Shown: positions 1 through 6,970 of the stretch, one piece after another | Position numbering within the stretch: the stretch's first letter is position 1 | Layout: each line of letters opens with the position of its first letter | Assembly (NCBI GenBank): GCA_016125475.1 | Contig: WGLR01000035.1 | Coordinates: forward strand, 1 to 46,227 | Direction of reading: 5' to 3' | Length of the DNA stretch: 46,227 nt | From: Betaproteobacteria bacterium | GTDB taxonomy: Bacteria; Pseudomonadota; Gammaproteobacteria; Burkholderiales; Ga0077523 | Notes under the pieces: generated by a model | The model's database searches: none | Told to the model about the DNA's origin: nothing | What the model saw: only the letters and a program-made list of their open reading frames with translations | Position numbers and translations under genes: made by a program

Positions 1-161
1 ATGATCATTGCAGATAAGGACTTTTTGCGATTTGCCCCGTTCGCAAGTTTTGTGATTGTCAAGGAAACAATCGTTACCAGGACGGTCCACAGAATTGCAA
101 AGCTCGTGACCATCTCCCAGCCCATCAATTCAACTGCACGTTCTGCTAATGGACCTAACAT
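1..161 (-). CDS. Possible small membrane immunity protein, cut by window edge
   Basis: An open frame begins at an ATG at 161 on the minus strand, 39 bases past the RHS stop codon, and stays open to the window edge (53 codons seen). It starts MLGPLAERAVELMGWEMV and then has a hydrophobic stretch (FAILWTVLVTIVSLTI) that looks like a membrane segment, followed by basic residues. RHS toxin tips are usually followed directly by a small immunity gene on the same strand, and that position is the main reason for the call. The frame also stays open upstream into the RHS end, so the start is uncertain. The Shine-Dalgarno sequence is weak. No family was recognised; it could be a chance frame. Confidence 0.35.
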   Translation of the reverse strand, partial: MLGPLAERAVELMGWEMVTSFAILWTVLVTIVSLTITKLANGANRKKSLSAMI

Positions 162-199
162 TGTTCGCAGCTCATTTGTGAAACAGACGCCCTCTGTCT

Positions 200-814
200 T
201 CAGCGGCAAAGTTTTTTGATCGCATCTATCGCTTTTCCGAATGCCTTAACGAATTTAGCGCCCGTATTTGTCGCGTCTCCCAAAATCTTATTCTGTTGCT
301 TTCTCATATCTTTTGCCTCAGCACATTCTGGGTCAACATGTTCACTGTCGCATGCGCCTTGGATAATGCCGGCATCTTTATTGACTTCTTTGACAAGTTC
401 CCAGTCTTGATGAAATTGGTATCCATATAACGCAACCTCTCCAAATGCACCGATGGCGGCAAGGACACCAAGAGCAACAACTGGTCCAAACTTTCCTTTG
501 GGATCCGTGGTTCCCGTCGGATTATCATGTACATACCTGTACAGGTTATATCCGCCGACGAACCCAATCGGATCCTCCGACGCAAACCGCCCGAACAAGG
601 GTGCATAGTACCTCGCCCGGTAGTACATCAATCCCGTCGGCGAATCATCCTCTCGTCCCGTGAACCGGAAGAGGCTGTCGAGCCCTGTAAAACGCGCCGT
701 ACCATAGGGCTCGTAGGTAAACGAGCTCGTCACGCTCGCTGTCCCAGCATCGACAAGCTGTGTCACTGAATTGAGCGCGTCTAGCAGGTAAACCTGCGGC
801 GTCTGGCCGGCCAC
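200..814 (-). pseudogene. RHS-repeat protein, orphan C-terminal tip
   Basis: The 204-residue frame starts inside an RHS core: VYLLDALNSVTQL and SFTYEPYGT match the last YD repeats, then YYRARYYAPLFGRFASEDPI and the boundary motif NPTGTTDPKG close the core near residue 107. In this family such cores are thousands of bases long and form a shell that delivers the variable tip. The last 97 or so residues are that tip: a hydrophobic segment (GPVVALGVLAAIGAF), then a charged region with two cysteines and a Lys-rich end. I recognise no toxin family in it. The frame meets a stop inside the hairpin at 828-852, so nearly all of the shell gene is missing. A GTG at 814 has AAGGAG just upstream and could start a short product. 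It is most likely a displaced orphan module, of the kind found at rhs loci by recombination. Lower G+C than its neighbours supports transfer. Confidence 0.8.
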
Positions 815-827
815 GCCACTCCTTCGA

Positions 828-860
828 GGGGCTACGCATCATGCGTAGCCCCTTTTTGTT
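828..860 (+). terminator. Perfect 12-bp hairpin with T-tract at RHS breakpoint
   Basis: GGGGCTACGCAT at 828-839 pairs perfectly with ATGCGTAGCCCC at 841-852, followed by TTTTTGTT. This is a classic intrinsic terminator for rightward transcription. No rightward gene precedes it, since the RHS remnant reads leftward, so it may be left from a lost gene or mark the recombination breakpoint where the RHS frame ends. Confidence 0.7.
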
Positions 861-1126
861 TTCTGTTGATCCCACGCGGACCCATCGGCACTGTCCGCTC
901 GTGCGTTCGTCGCGTACCAGCATTCGCGTAAGCCGAGTCGGATAACCCGGACTCGCGGCTGATCCGCTTGAATGGAAGGCGTCCACCGCAGTTGCCTGCA
1001 ATGACCGCCGGTCCGTGAGGGCGATGTCCGTGCGTTGCGGTGCGGCAGCATGTCGGGGTGGGCGCTGGCACACGGTGAATTCGTGCGAGTTTTGAACCAT
1101 TCCCGTGCGTGGAGGAATATACGCAC
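861..1126. other. Gap upstream of sigma factor operon
   Basis: No convincing gene. Several frames are open on the minus strand, but their proteins are Arg- and Pro-rich with no recognisable motif, as expected of noncoding high-GC DNA. The promoter of the sigma factor operon should lie here; I could not pick a clear -35/-10 pair. Confidence 0.5.
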
Positions 1127-1711
1127 GTGAACGACTCCGTTGCCCCTCTCGACCCTCCGCCTGCTTCGGGATCAGCCGAAGCCCGGGAGCGCGCGCTCAT
1201 GCGCCTCGTCGTGGCCCGGGATCGTGCGGGCTTCGAAGTCCTTTACCGGATGTATTTCCCGCGGCTGGTGCGATTCATCCGTCAGATCACGCGGCGGCCT
1301 CATCTCGTCGACGAGATTCTGGACGACGTGATGCTGGTCGTCTGGCAACGTGCGGAATCCTTCACGGAGACGTCCCGTGTTTCCACCTGGGTGTTCGGCA
1401 TCGCATACCGCCAGAGCCTCAAGCACCTCCAGCGTGATTCCCGGCACAGGCGCTCCGTCGGGCCGGTCGACGATCCCGTGCTTCCGGAGGACCCGGAGAT
1501 GAACGCGATCCAGCGCCAGTCTGCAAGCCGGCTGCGCGCGGCCATGACGGCGCTGCCGGTGGAGCAGCGTGCCGTGGTGGAACTCACTTACTTTCACGGT
1601 TGTGGTTACCGGGAAATCGCGGACGCTCTCGGCTGTCCGGTCGATACCGTGAAGACCCGCATGTTTCACGCCCGTCGCAAGCTGCGCGCCGCGCTGGGCG
1701 AGCCCGACTGA
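1127..1711 (+). CDS. RNA polymerase ECF-type sigma factor
   Basis: ECF sigma factors direct RNA polymerase to small stress or envelope regulons and are normally held by a membrane anti-sigma factor. From the GTG at 1127 the protein is 194 residues. Region 2 is seen at LYRMYFPRLVRFIRQITRR through DDVMLVVWQRAESF and STWVFGIAYRQSLKHL. Region 4 is at ALPVEQRAVVELTYFHG, then YREIADALGCPVDTVKTRMF with HARRKLRAAL. The GTG at 1127 is preferred because GGAGGAA lies 9 bases before it; a GTG at 1109 in the same frame would add six residues but has no Shine-Dalgarno. The next gene, 12 bases downstream, is its likely anti-sigma factor, and a subtilase follows, so the three probably form one operon. Expected to be autoregulated; promoter not identified. 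Confidence 0.92.
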   Translation: MNDSVAPLDPPPASGSAEARERALMRLVVARDRAGFEVLYRMYFPRLVRFIRQITRRPHLVDEILDDVMLVVWQRAESFTETSRVSTWVFGIAYRQSLKHLQRDSRHRRSVGPVDDPVLPEDPEMNAIQRQSASRLRAAMTALPVEQRAVVELTYFHGCGYREIADALGCPVDTVKTRMFHARRKLRAALGEPD

Positions 1712-1723
1712 GGAGGACACGCG

Positions 1724-2344
1724 ATGGCGCGAATCCTGAACTTCACGGAAACGGGGCACCGCCGGCTGGCGAGCCTCCTGCCGTGGTACCTGAACGGCAC
1801 GCTGTCGGCGCAGGAACACGACGAACTGGAGGCTCACCTGAGCCAGTGCACCCAGTGCCGGGCCGAACTGGAGGAGATGCGGGAGATCGCCGGGATCCTG
1901 CGCACGGACGTGAGCGACATCCAGGCGGACATCGCGTTCCGGCGCATCGCGGGGCGGCTCGGAGGCATGACCTGGACCGGTCGTCTCGAGGCGTGGTTCT
2001 CCGACCATGTCCCGGCGTGGTCGGGGCGGGTGGTCCTGGCCGCGCAGTTCGCCCTCATCGCCGTTCTCGCCGTGGTCCTCTGGCAGAAGCCGCAGCCTCA
2101 CGACTACCGGGTCCTCGCGGATGCCACGCACGGGCAGACGGATCGTCTGTTCGTGCGGTTCGGGCCCGCCGCTACCGAGGCCGGGATCCGCGCCGCGCTG
2201 ATGCGTGCCGACGCACGGATCGTCGACGGTCCGACACCGGATGGCGTCTACGTCGTGCAGCCGGTCGGGCAGGCGCTCCTTTCGCGTGATCGACTGGTAC
2301 ACGATCCCGTGGTCGCCCACGTGCAGGTCGTCGAGGTGCACTGA
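1724..2344 (+). CDS. Zinc-finger anti-sigma factor with subtilase-propeptide-like periplasmic domain
   Basis: The protein is 206 residues. The N-terminal cytoplasmic part carries the zf-HC2 zinc motif H38-x3-C42-x2-C45 (HLSQCTQC), the hallmark of ECF anti-sigma factors. A single membrane helix spans about 102-120 (RVVLAAQFALIAVLAVVLW). The periplasmic part, about 140-204, reads LFVRFGPAATEAGIRAALMR, then GVYVVQPVG, then DPVVAHVQVVEV. That spacing (strand, helix, GVYxV strand, dPxV-x-x-x strand) resembles the inhibitor-I9 or fervidolysin-type propeptides of subtilases, including the one in the protease encoded next. The resemblance is my reading and was not tested. The ATG at 1724 is preceded by GAGGAGG. 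Its stop overlaps the protease start by one base, so translation is probably coupled. By inference it holds the sigma factor at the membrane until a periplasmic signal releases it. Confidence 0.88.
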   Translation: MARILNFTETGHRRLASLLPWYLNGTLSAQEHDELEAHLSQCTQCRAELEEMREIAGILRTDVSDIQADIAFRRIAGRLGGMTWTGRLEAWFSDHVPAWSGRVVLAAQFALIAVLAVVLWQKPQPHDYRVLADATHGQTDRLFVRFGPAATEAGIRAALMRADARIVDGPTPDGVYVVQPVGQALLSRDRLVHDPVVAHVQVVEVH

Positions 2345-3540
2345 TGTCCGGTCCGTGGTTCCGGATCGGCCTGTGCATCCTGACGCTGGCGGGATGCACG
2401 TCCACCGGACAGGTGGCCGAACGCGCCGCTGACGGCCCCGAAGTGCTCGTCATGTTCCGCGACACCGTTCAGGCACACTTTCGCCCGGACGGCGTGGGCG
2501 GCGGGTACGGGGCGCCGGACCAGCGTGCCAGGGTGCTGAGTCGGGCGAAGGCACTCGCGGGCAGACATGGCCTGAGCCTGCAAGCCGACTGGCCCATGCC
2601 GTCGCTCGGCGTCCACTGCGTGCTGGTGCACGCACCGTCGAACCGCGATGTCGAGGACGTGATCTCCACGCTCGAGCACGAGCCCGGCGTCGCCTGGGCG
2701 CAGACCGTGCAGGAGTTTCACGTTCTCGGCACGCAGGACCCTTACTACCGTCTCCAGGCGGGCGCGCGCGAAATGCGGCTCGAGAGCCTGCACAAGGTGG
2801 CGACGGGGCGCGACGTCGTGGTCGCACAGCTCGACACGGGTGTCGACGTCGCGCATCCGGATCTCTCCGGTCGTGTGGCCGAGACCGGGAACTTCATCGA
2901 CGGCGAGGACTGGCGCGCGGAAAGGCACGGCACCGCGGTGGCCGGCATCATCGCCGCCGCGAGTGGCAACGACGTCGGGATCGTCGGCGTCGCACCGGAG
3001 GCGCGGCTGCTCGCGCTGAGGACCTGCCGTGAATCGGGCACCGGTGCGCTCTGCACGACATTCTCTCTGGCGAAGGGGATGGAATTCGCGATCCAGCGGC
3101 ACGCCCGAGTCGTCAATCTGAGCCTCACGGGACCCAGGGATCGTCTGCTCGGTGCCCTGATCGACCGCATGGTGCTCGACGGAACGATCGTGGTCGCGGC
3201 GGTCGACCGAACCCGTTCCGACGGCGGATTTCCTGCTGCCCATCCAGGCGTGGTCGCGGTCGCGTCGAGCCCCGTGGCCATGAGTGCCAAGCCCGTTCTG
3301 GTCGCCCCGGGGCGGGACGTGCTCACGGCGCTGCCCGCGGCGCAGTGGGGCTACGTGTCGGGCAACTCCTTCGCGGCGGCGCACGTGAGTGGCCTGGCGG
3401 CCCTGTTCTCGCAACGTCTCCCGAGGATGGATGGATCCCGCTTCGTCGCATACTTTCCGGAACCTTCGCGCGCGGCCGCCGACTCCTGCGCGACGTTGTC
3501 TGCCGCAACGGGCGCGTCGGCGTGCCGTCCTCCTCCGTAG
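2344..3540 (+). CDS. S8 (subtilisin-like) serine protease lipoprotein
   Basis: This is a 398-residue secreted protease. A lipoprotein signal ends at LAGC18. A propeptide-like domain follows at about 33-128, ending EPGVAWAQTVQEFHVLG. The catalytic triad is complete: D164 in AQLDTGVDVAHPDLSG, H195 in RHGTAVAGIIAA and S342 in GNSFAAAHVSGLAALF. The Ser motif differs from the common GTSMAAPHV form but keeps GxSxAAxHV. The last 40 residues are low in structure and contain two Cys (SCATLSAATGASAC). Lipidation would place it on the periplasmic face of a membrane, so it could reach the periplasmic domain of the anti-sigma factor encoded just upstream. It may cut the anti-sigma factor or be inhibited by it. 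The peptidase family is certain; the substrate is unknown. Confidence 0.93.
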   Translation: MSGPWFRIGLCILTLAGCTSTGQVAERAADGPEVLVMFRDTVQAHFRPDGVGGGYGAPDQRARVLSRAKALAGRHGLSLQADWPMPSLGVHCVLVHAPSNRDVEDVISTLEHEPGVAWAQTVQEFHVLGTQDPYYRLQAGAREMRLESLHKVATGRDVVVAQLDTGVDVAHPDLSGRVAETGNFIDGEDWRAERHGTAVAGIIAAASGNDVGIVGVAPEARLLALRTCRESGTGALCTTFSLAKGMEFAIQRHARVVNLSLTGPRDRLLGALIDRMVLDGTIVVAAVDRTRSDGGFPAAHPGVVAVASSPVAMSAKPVLVAPGRDVLTALPAAQWGYVSGNSFAAAHVSGLAALFSQRLPRMDGSRFVAYFPEPSRAAADSCATLSAATGASACRPPP

Positions 3541-3611
3541 GGCGAGCAGCCCGGGGCGCGCGAACGACCTGAAGCGGGATCGACGCGAGCGGGTGCCCTA
3601 CACTTGAGGGC

Positions 3612-4316
3612 ATGCGTGCATTTGCTGGCACTTTGTTCCTGACGGCGACCGCCTGTGCCTCGGCCCAGGTCACCGGCAGTGTCGCCCTGTACTCGGACTA
3701 CAGACATCGCGGTGTTTCCCTCAGCGAGGGAGATCCGTCGGCGCAGGCGACGCTTGCCTACGATCATCCTGCCGGTGTGTTTGCCGGTGCATCCGTCAAC
3801 ACCGTGAAGATCGAGGTGCCCTACACCGACACGAAAGTGCGAACCCTCTACTACGCCGGCATCGCTCGTGAGCTGGTCCCGGCCTGGGCATGGGAACTCG
3901 GGGTTCTCCGGTACACCTTTCCGGGATCGAGGGCGGTTCCGAGCTGGGATTACACGGAGTGGTTCATTGGCGTGACCCACGACACTTCGTCGCTGCGGGT
4001 GTTCCAGTCCCCCGACTATTTCGGCGAGGGGGGCAGATCCCTGTACGTGGATGCGAACCATGGCGTACCGCTGCGGGGCGGGGTGTCCTTCGTGCTGCAC
4101 CTGGGGCATCTGAGCTTTCGCAAGGACTACCTCCACGACAGCCGGCGTGCACCAAACAGCCGCTTCGACGCCATGGCCGGGCTGTCCTATCAGCGAAGCA
4201 AGCTGAGGGTCGATGCGGGGATTGCCGGGACCACCCGGGTATCCGACGACTGCCTGGGCGAGCCCGGCCACTGCAGGTTCGGCCCCTTCATCTCGGTCGT
4301 CTACTCGCTGCCGTAG
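3612..4316 (+). CDS. TorF-like putative outer-membrane porin
   Basis: The protein is 234 residues, with a signal peptide ending near ACASAQ (residue 19). It then shows the family opening GSVALYSDYRHRGVSLSEGD, which matches the conserved SDYxFRGxSxS start of the TorF or Gcw_chp outer-membrane proteins found in proteobacteria. Alternating hydrophobic and polar residues through the body, and the ending FGPFISVVYSLP with a hydrophobic last strand, fit a beta-barrel. Members are annotated as putative porins with unknown cargo. It lies 71 bases after the subtilase gene on the same strand and may be a separate unit. A stem-loop at 4364-4393 closes this stretch. Confidence 0.8.
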   Translation: MRAFAGTLFLTATACASAQVTGSVALYSDYRHRGVSLSEGDPSAQATLAYDHPAGVFAGASVNTVKIEVPYTDTKVRTLYYAGIARELVPAWAWELGVLRYTFPGSRAVPSWDYTEWFIGVTHDTSSLRVFQSPDYFGEGGRSLYVDANHGVPLRGGVSFVLHLGHLSFRKDYLHDSRRAPNSRFDAMAGLSYQRSKLRVDAGIAGTTRVSDDCLGEPGHCRFGPFISVVYSLP

Positions 4317-4363
4317 ATGGTTTCCGGGGGCACGAGGATTTCGTTCCGGATCGGGAGAGGAAC

Positions 4364-4393
4364 CGCCGGGGGAGCAGCCGCGCTTCCCCGGCG
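4364..4393. terminator. Stem-loop between convergent genes
   Basis: CGCCGGGGGA at 4364-4373 pairs with TTCCCCGGCG at 4384-4393 (10 bp with one G-T wobble, 10-base loop). It lies between the ends of the porin gene and the leftward PEP-CTERM gene. It has no T-tract, so it is only a candidate bidirectional terminator. Confidence 0.4.
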
Positions 4394-4399
4394 CGGGGG

Positions 4400-5470
4400 T
4401 CACTTCCGGCGATGCACCACGAGTCCGACGAGGCCGAGACCCGCGAACATCAACCCGTAGGTGCCCGGTTCCGGGACCACCGCGATGGGGGCCTGAAGCT
4501 CGTTCACGTTCAGTCCCGCCATCTGCGCACCAAGGAACCGGCCAAGGTATTCCGGATGCGAATCGGGATCGCAGTTCTTGCTGCAGTCCGCCTCGCCATC
4601 CGGCTTGGTCGGGCCGGTGTATTCGTAGAACTCGTATCGTCGAAGCACCGCCTGGTCGCCGTCGGCCAGGGCGAGGTCCGCGAACTTCTGCCCGTTTTCG
4701 CCGTTCTCGCCGGCGGGCGCCCGCTGCAGGATTTCCCACTCCGTCTCGATCTCGGCGGCTTCCTGGTCGTCATCGCCGCGGAACAGGTCGCCGAGATCGA
4801 TGTTGTGAGCAACCTTGTTCGAGAAAGTCTTGATCCAGAAAGCCTGACCCCACACCCCTTCGTTCTCCGGCTGTTCATGGTTGGGGGCTTCCGCGCGCAC
4901 CTCCACCTCCACCGCGCCGCCGCCCGGCTGGCCACCTGCCGGGGGCGTGTAGTTGAAGTTGATACCTGGCACGCCGGCGATCTGGGTCGTGAGGACACCA
5001 GGCGTCGATTCCACGATCCATCGGTAGGTCGTCCTGGCGGGTTGCCCGTAGGTGCTCACGCCGAAGTGATCGCAGGATGTCGCGGTGGACCAGCCGGCTC
5101 CGAACGGCCAGCAGCTGTCGCCAGGCGTGTTGTACGGCCCGGAGGGCGTGGATGGCCCACCGAGGAGCCCGCCGTAGCGAATGAGGACACCCGTTGGCAG
5201 ATCGGTGATGGTCGGGACGCCGTAACGTTCGACCGCGCCGGGTCCGCCGGCGAGTCCGAAGTTCCGGTCGTAACCGAACACGCTGGTGATCATGGTGTGA
5301 TCGTACGAAGGATCCTCGATTTCGATTTCGAATCCGTACGCGTTGAAACCGGTGTCGTTGACGACGTCGAAATTCGCGAGGGATCCGAATACGGCTGCAC
5401 CGGCGCTCGAGGACGCGGCGAGCAGGACGCCGGCGGCAGCGAGTGCATGGATTCGAGTTCTGTTTGTCAT
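4400..5470 (-). CDS. PEP-CTERM sorting domain protein, function unknown
   Basis: The 356-residue protein has a signal peptide (MTNRTRIHALAAAGVLLA, cleavage near SSAGAA). It ends with a PEP-CTERM tail: VVPEPGTYGLMFAGLGLVGL, a hydrophobic helix, then HRRK. Such tails are known to be processed by exosortase (EpsH/Xrt) and retained at or exported through the cell envelope in exopolysaccharide-forming bacteria. The middle, from AVFGSLANFDVVNDTG, has Asp/Asn-rich beta-strand character and several Cys, with no family I recognise. The start at 5470 is chosen because GGAGAC lies 8 bases upstream and a signal peptide follows at once. The next gene, at 5955, is divergent and also PEP-CTERM. Confidence 0.85.
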   Translation of the reverse strand: MTNRTRIHALAAAGVLLAASSSAGAAVFGSLANFDVVNDTGFNAYGFEIEIEDPSYDHTMITSVFGYDRNFGLAGGPGAVERYGVPTITDLPTGVLIRYGGLLGGPSTPSGPYNTPGDSCWPFGAGWSTATSCDHFGVSTYGQPARTTYRWIVESTPGVLTTQIAGVPGINFNYTPPAGGQPGGGAVEVEVRAEAPNHEQPENEGVWGQAFWIKTFSNKVAHNIDLGDLFRGDDDQEAAEIETEWEILQRAPAGENGENGQKFADLALADGDQAVLRRYEFYEYTGPTKPDGEADCSKNCDPDSHPEYLGRFLGAQMAGLNVNELQAPIAVVPEPGTYGLMFAGLGLVGLVVHRRK

Positions 5471-5954
5471 GAAACGTGTCTCCCATGTCGAGTACCGGGT
5501 GCCTCCGGTACGGTCCATTCATCGTACTTGTCGGTACCGTACGGCCTCGTTCCGACGAACTCAGCGTAGCACTCTTGCTACTGAAAAATAAGCAATATTT
5601 CAGCGGGTTGCATTGAACCGAATCCGCTCGTGCGGGTATGGCGAGGCCGCAATCGGCGCGCAGGCCGGACCGGCACGCGGCCTTCGGGTGGGGCGATGTC
5701 GACGGGCGGATCCGTTGCGTCGAACGCTCCTGTCGACTGCTTGCGCCGGGCCCTTTCGATCACACGCGCGGATTCGAAACAGCGCATGCGCCCGTGCCCT
5801 GTCGCCTGGTGTTTGAACCGTCGGGAGCCCGTCGGGTATTAACGCCCCGACCGTTGGATCGATCCGGATCTGCCGGCACGGCCGAATGCCGGAGCGCGTT
5901 CGAGCTCTCGACCCAACCCGATCGCCAAGGTAACGACAACGAAGGAGCCCCGCG
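5471..5954. other. Divergent promoter region between two PEP-CTERM genes
   Basis: About 480 bases with no recognisable gene. An AT-rich core at 5576-5603 contains CTGAAA and TTTCAG as a 6-bp inverted repeat with an 11-base spacer. Beside it, at about 5561-5580, GTAGCA and TGCTAC form a second small inverted repeat. These are candidate operator or promoter elements for the leftward gene. I looked for sigma-54 sites, which drive PEP-CTERM genes in some species, and found none with correct spacing. Confidence 0.4.
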
Positions 5955-6554
5955 ATGACACGCCATAGCGCCCTGGCCGCACTTGCTCTCACGCTTTCCG
6001 CCGCATTACCTGCATCCGCCCATGTCACGCAGTACGCAGCGACCTTGTCCGGTGCGAGCGAGTTTCCGAGCCCTGTCACGACCGACGGCACGGGCTCGGT
6101 GCTGGTCACGATCGACGATCACGCGCTGACCATGCGCATGCAGGCAACGTTCGCGGGCCTGACGGGAACCGTTTCCGCCGCGCACATCCACTGCTGCACG
6201 GCCGCCGCAAACACTGGCAACGCGGGCGTCGCGACGCCACTGCCAACGTTCCCGGGCTTTCCCGCCGGCGTGACGTCGGGAAGCTACGACCAGACTTTCG
6301 ACATGTCGCTCGCGTCGAGCTACAACCCATCGTTCGTGACTGCCAGCGGTGGGGACGTCAACGCCGCGTTCAGTGCGTTGACGAGCGGAATTGCGGCGAG
6401 CACGGCATATCTCAACATTCACACGTCGTTCGCGCCGGGCGGAGAGATTCGCGGCTTCCTTGCCCCGGTGCCGGAGCCGGAAACCTGGGCACTGGTTGCG
6501 TGCGGACTCGCCATGGTGGGCTTCTCTGCGCTGCGCCAACGCAATGTGAGATAG
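5955..6554 (+). CDS. CHRD domain protein with PEP-CTERM tail
   Basis: The protein is 199 residues. The signal peptide ends near PASA (residue 22). The body is a CHRD domain: QYAATLSGASEFPSPVTTDG, GTGSVLVTIDD, then AAHIHCCTAAANTG and the closing YLNIHTSFAPGGEIRGFL, the typical NIHTxxxPxGEIRG ending. CHRD domains occur in chordin and in many bacterial secreted proteins; their biochemical role is unsettled. The tail VPEPETWALVACGLAMVGF plus RQRNVR is a PEP-CTERM sorting signal. The ATG at 5955 follows AAGGAGCCCCGCG. Convergent with the sugar dehydrogenase; a strong stem-loop lies between them. Confidence 0.9.
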   Translation: MTRHSALAALALTLSAALPASAHVTQYAATLSGASEFPSPVTTDGTGSVLVTIDDHALTMRMQATFAGLTGTVSAAHIHCCTAAANTGNAGVATPLPTFPGFPAGVTSGSYDQTFDMSLASSYNPSFVTASGGDVNAAFSALTSGIAASTAYLNIHTSFAPGGEIRGFLAPVPEPETWALVACGLAMVGFSALRQRNVR

Positions 6555-6611
6555 CCATCCGGACCCGGGACAGGCGGAGTCGGCTCAGGCGGGCCGACCG
6601 TCTGTCCGGAA

Positions 6612-6655
6612 GGCGGACCGCGCGAGGTGGCTGTTTCGCGCTCGCGCGGTCCGCC
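6612..6655. terminator. 15-bp perfect stem-loop between convergent genes
   Basis: GGCGGACCGCGCGAG at 6612-6626 pairs without mismatch with CTCGCGCGGTCCGCC at 6641-6655, with a 14-base loop. It lies 57 bases after the CHRD gene. There is no T-tract, so it may act as a termination or mRNA-stabilising structure, or be an old repeat. Confidence 0.5.
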
Positions 6656-6970
6656 GCCGATGCGATGGGAAATGTTTCGTGATGCCGAGGGCGAGTCGTC
6701 GCGACCGGACGTGATGCCTGACTCGTCGCCGGATGCCTGCGCTGCATGGTCCCCGGGTTCGACCGCTTCGTGCGACGAGACTCTCTCGATCGATGACGTT
6801 TGCGCTTTCGACGCAGACGTTGCCGCCGTGACATCAGTCCGGGCATCGGTCGAGTGCGCGGCATCCGGTCCGGCAGCCATCAAGATGGAAGCAGCGGGTC
6901 CGGATGCCACGAAGGCGGAAGGAATGCCACGCTCCGGTGTCGACCTGGATGCCGGCGCCGCGTGACAGTG
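6656..6970. other. Gene-poor stretch after stem-loop
   Basis: Frames are open on both strands here (about 110 codons rightward, 160 leftward, the latter running back over the CHRD gene). Neither gives a recognisable protein, a signal peptide or a good ribosome binding site. I call no gene. Confidence 0.4.

Noticed and set aside
5866-5890. CGGCAC and ATGC near the CHRD gene as a sigma-54 site
   Set aside because: GG to GC spacing is 13, not 12, and the consensus T is missing.
6419-6910. Minus-strand 163-codon frame
   Set aside because: Overlaps the well-supported CHRD gene antisense and shows only low-complexity sequence.
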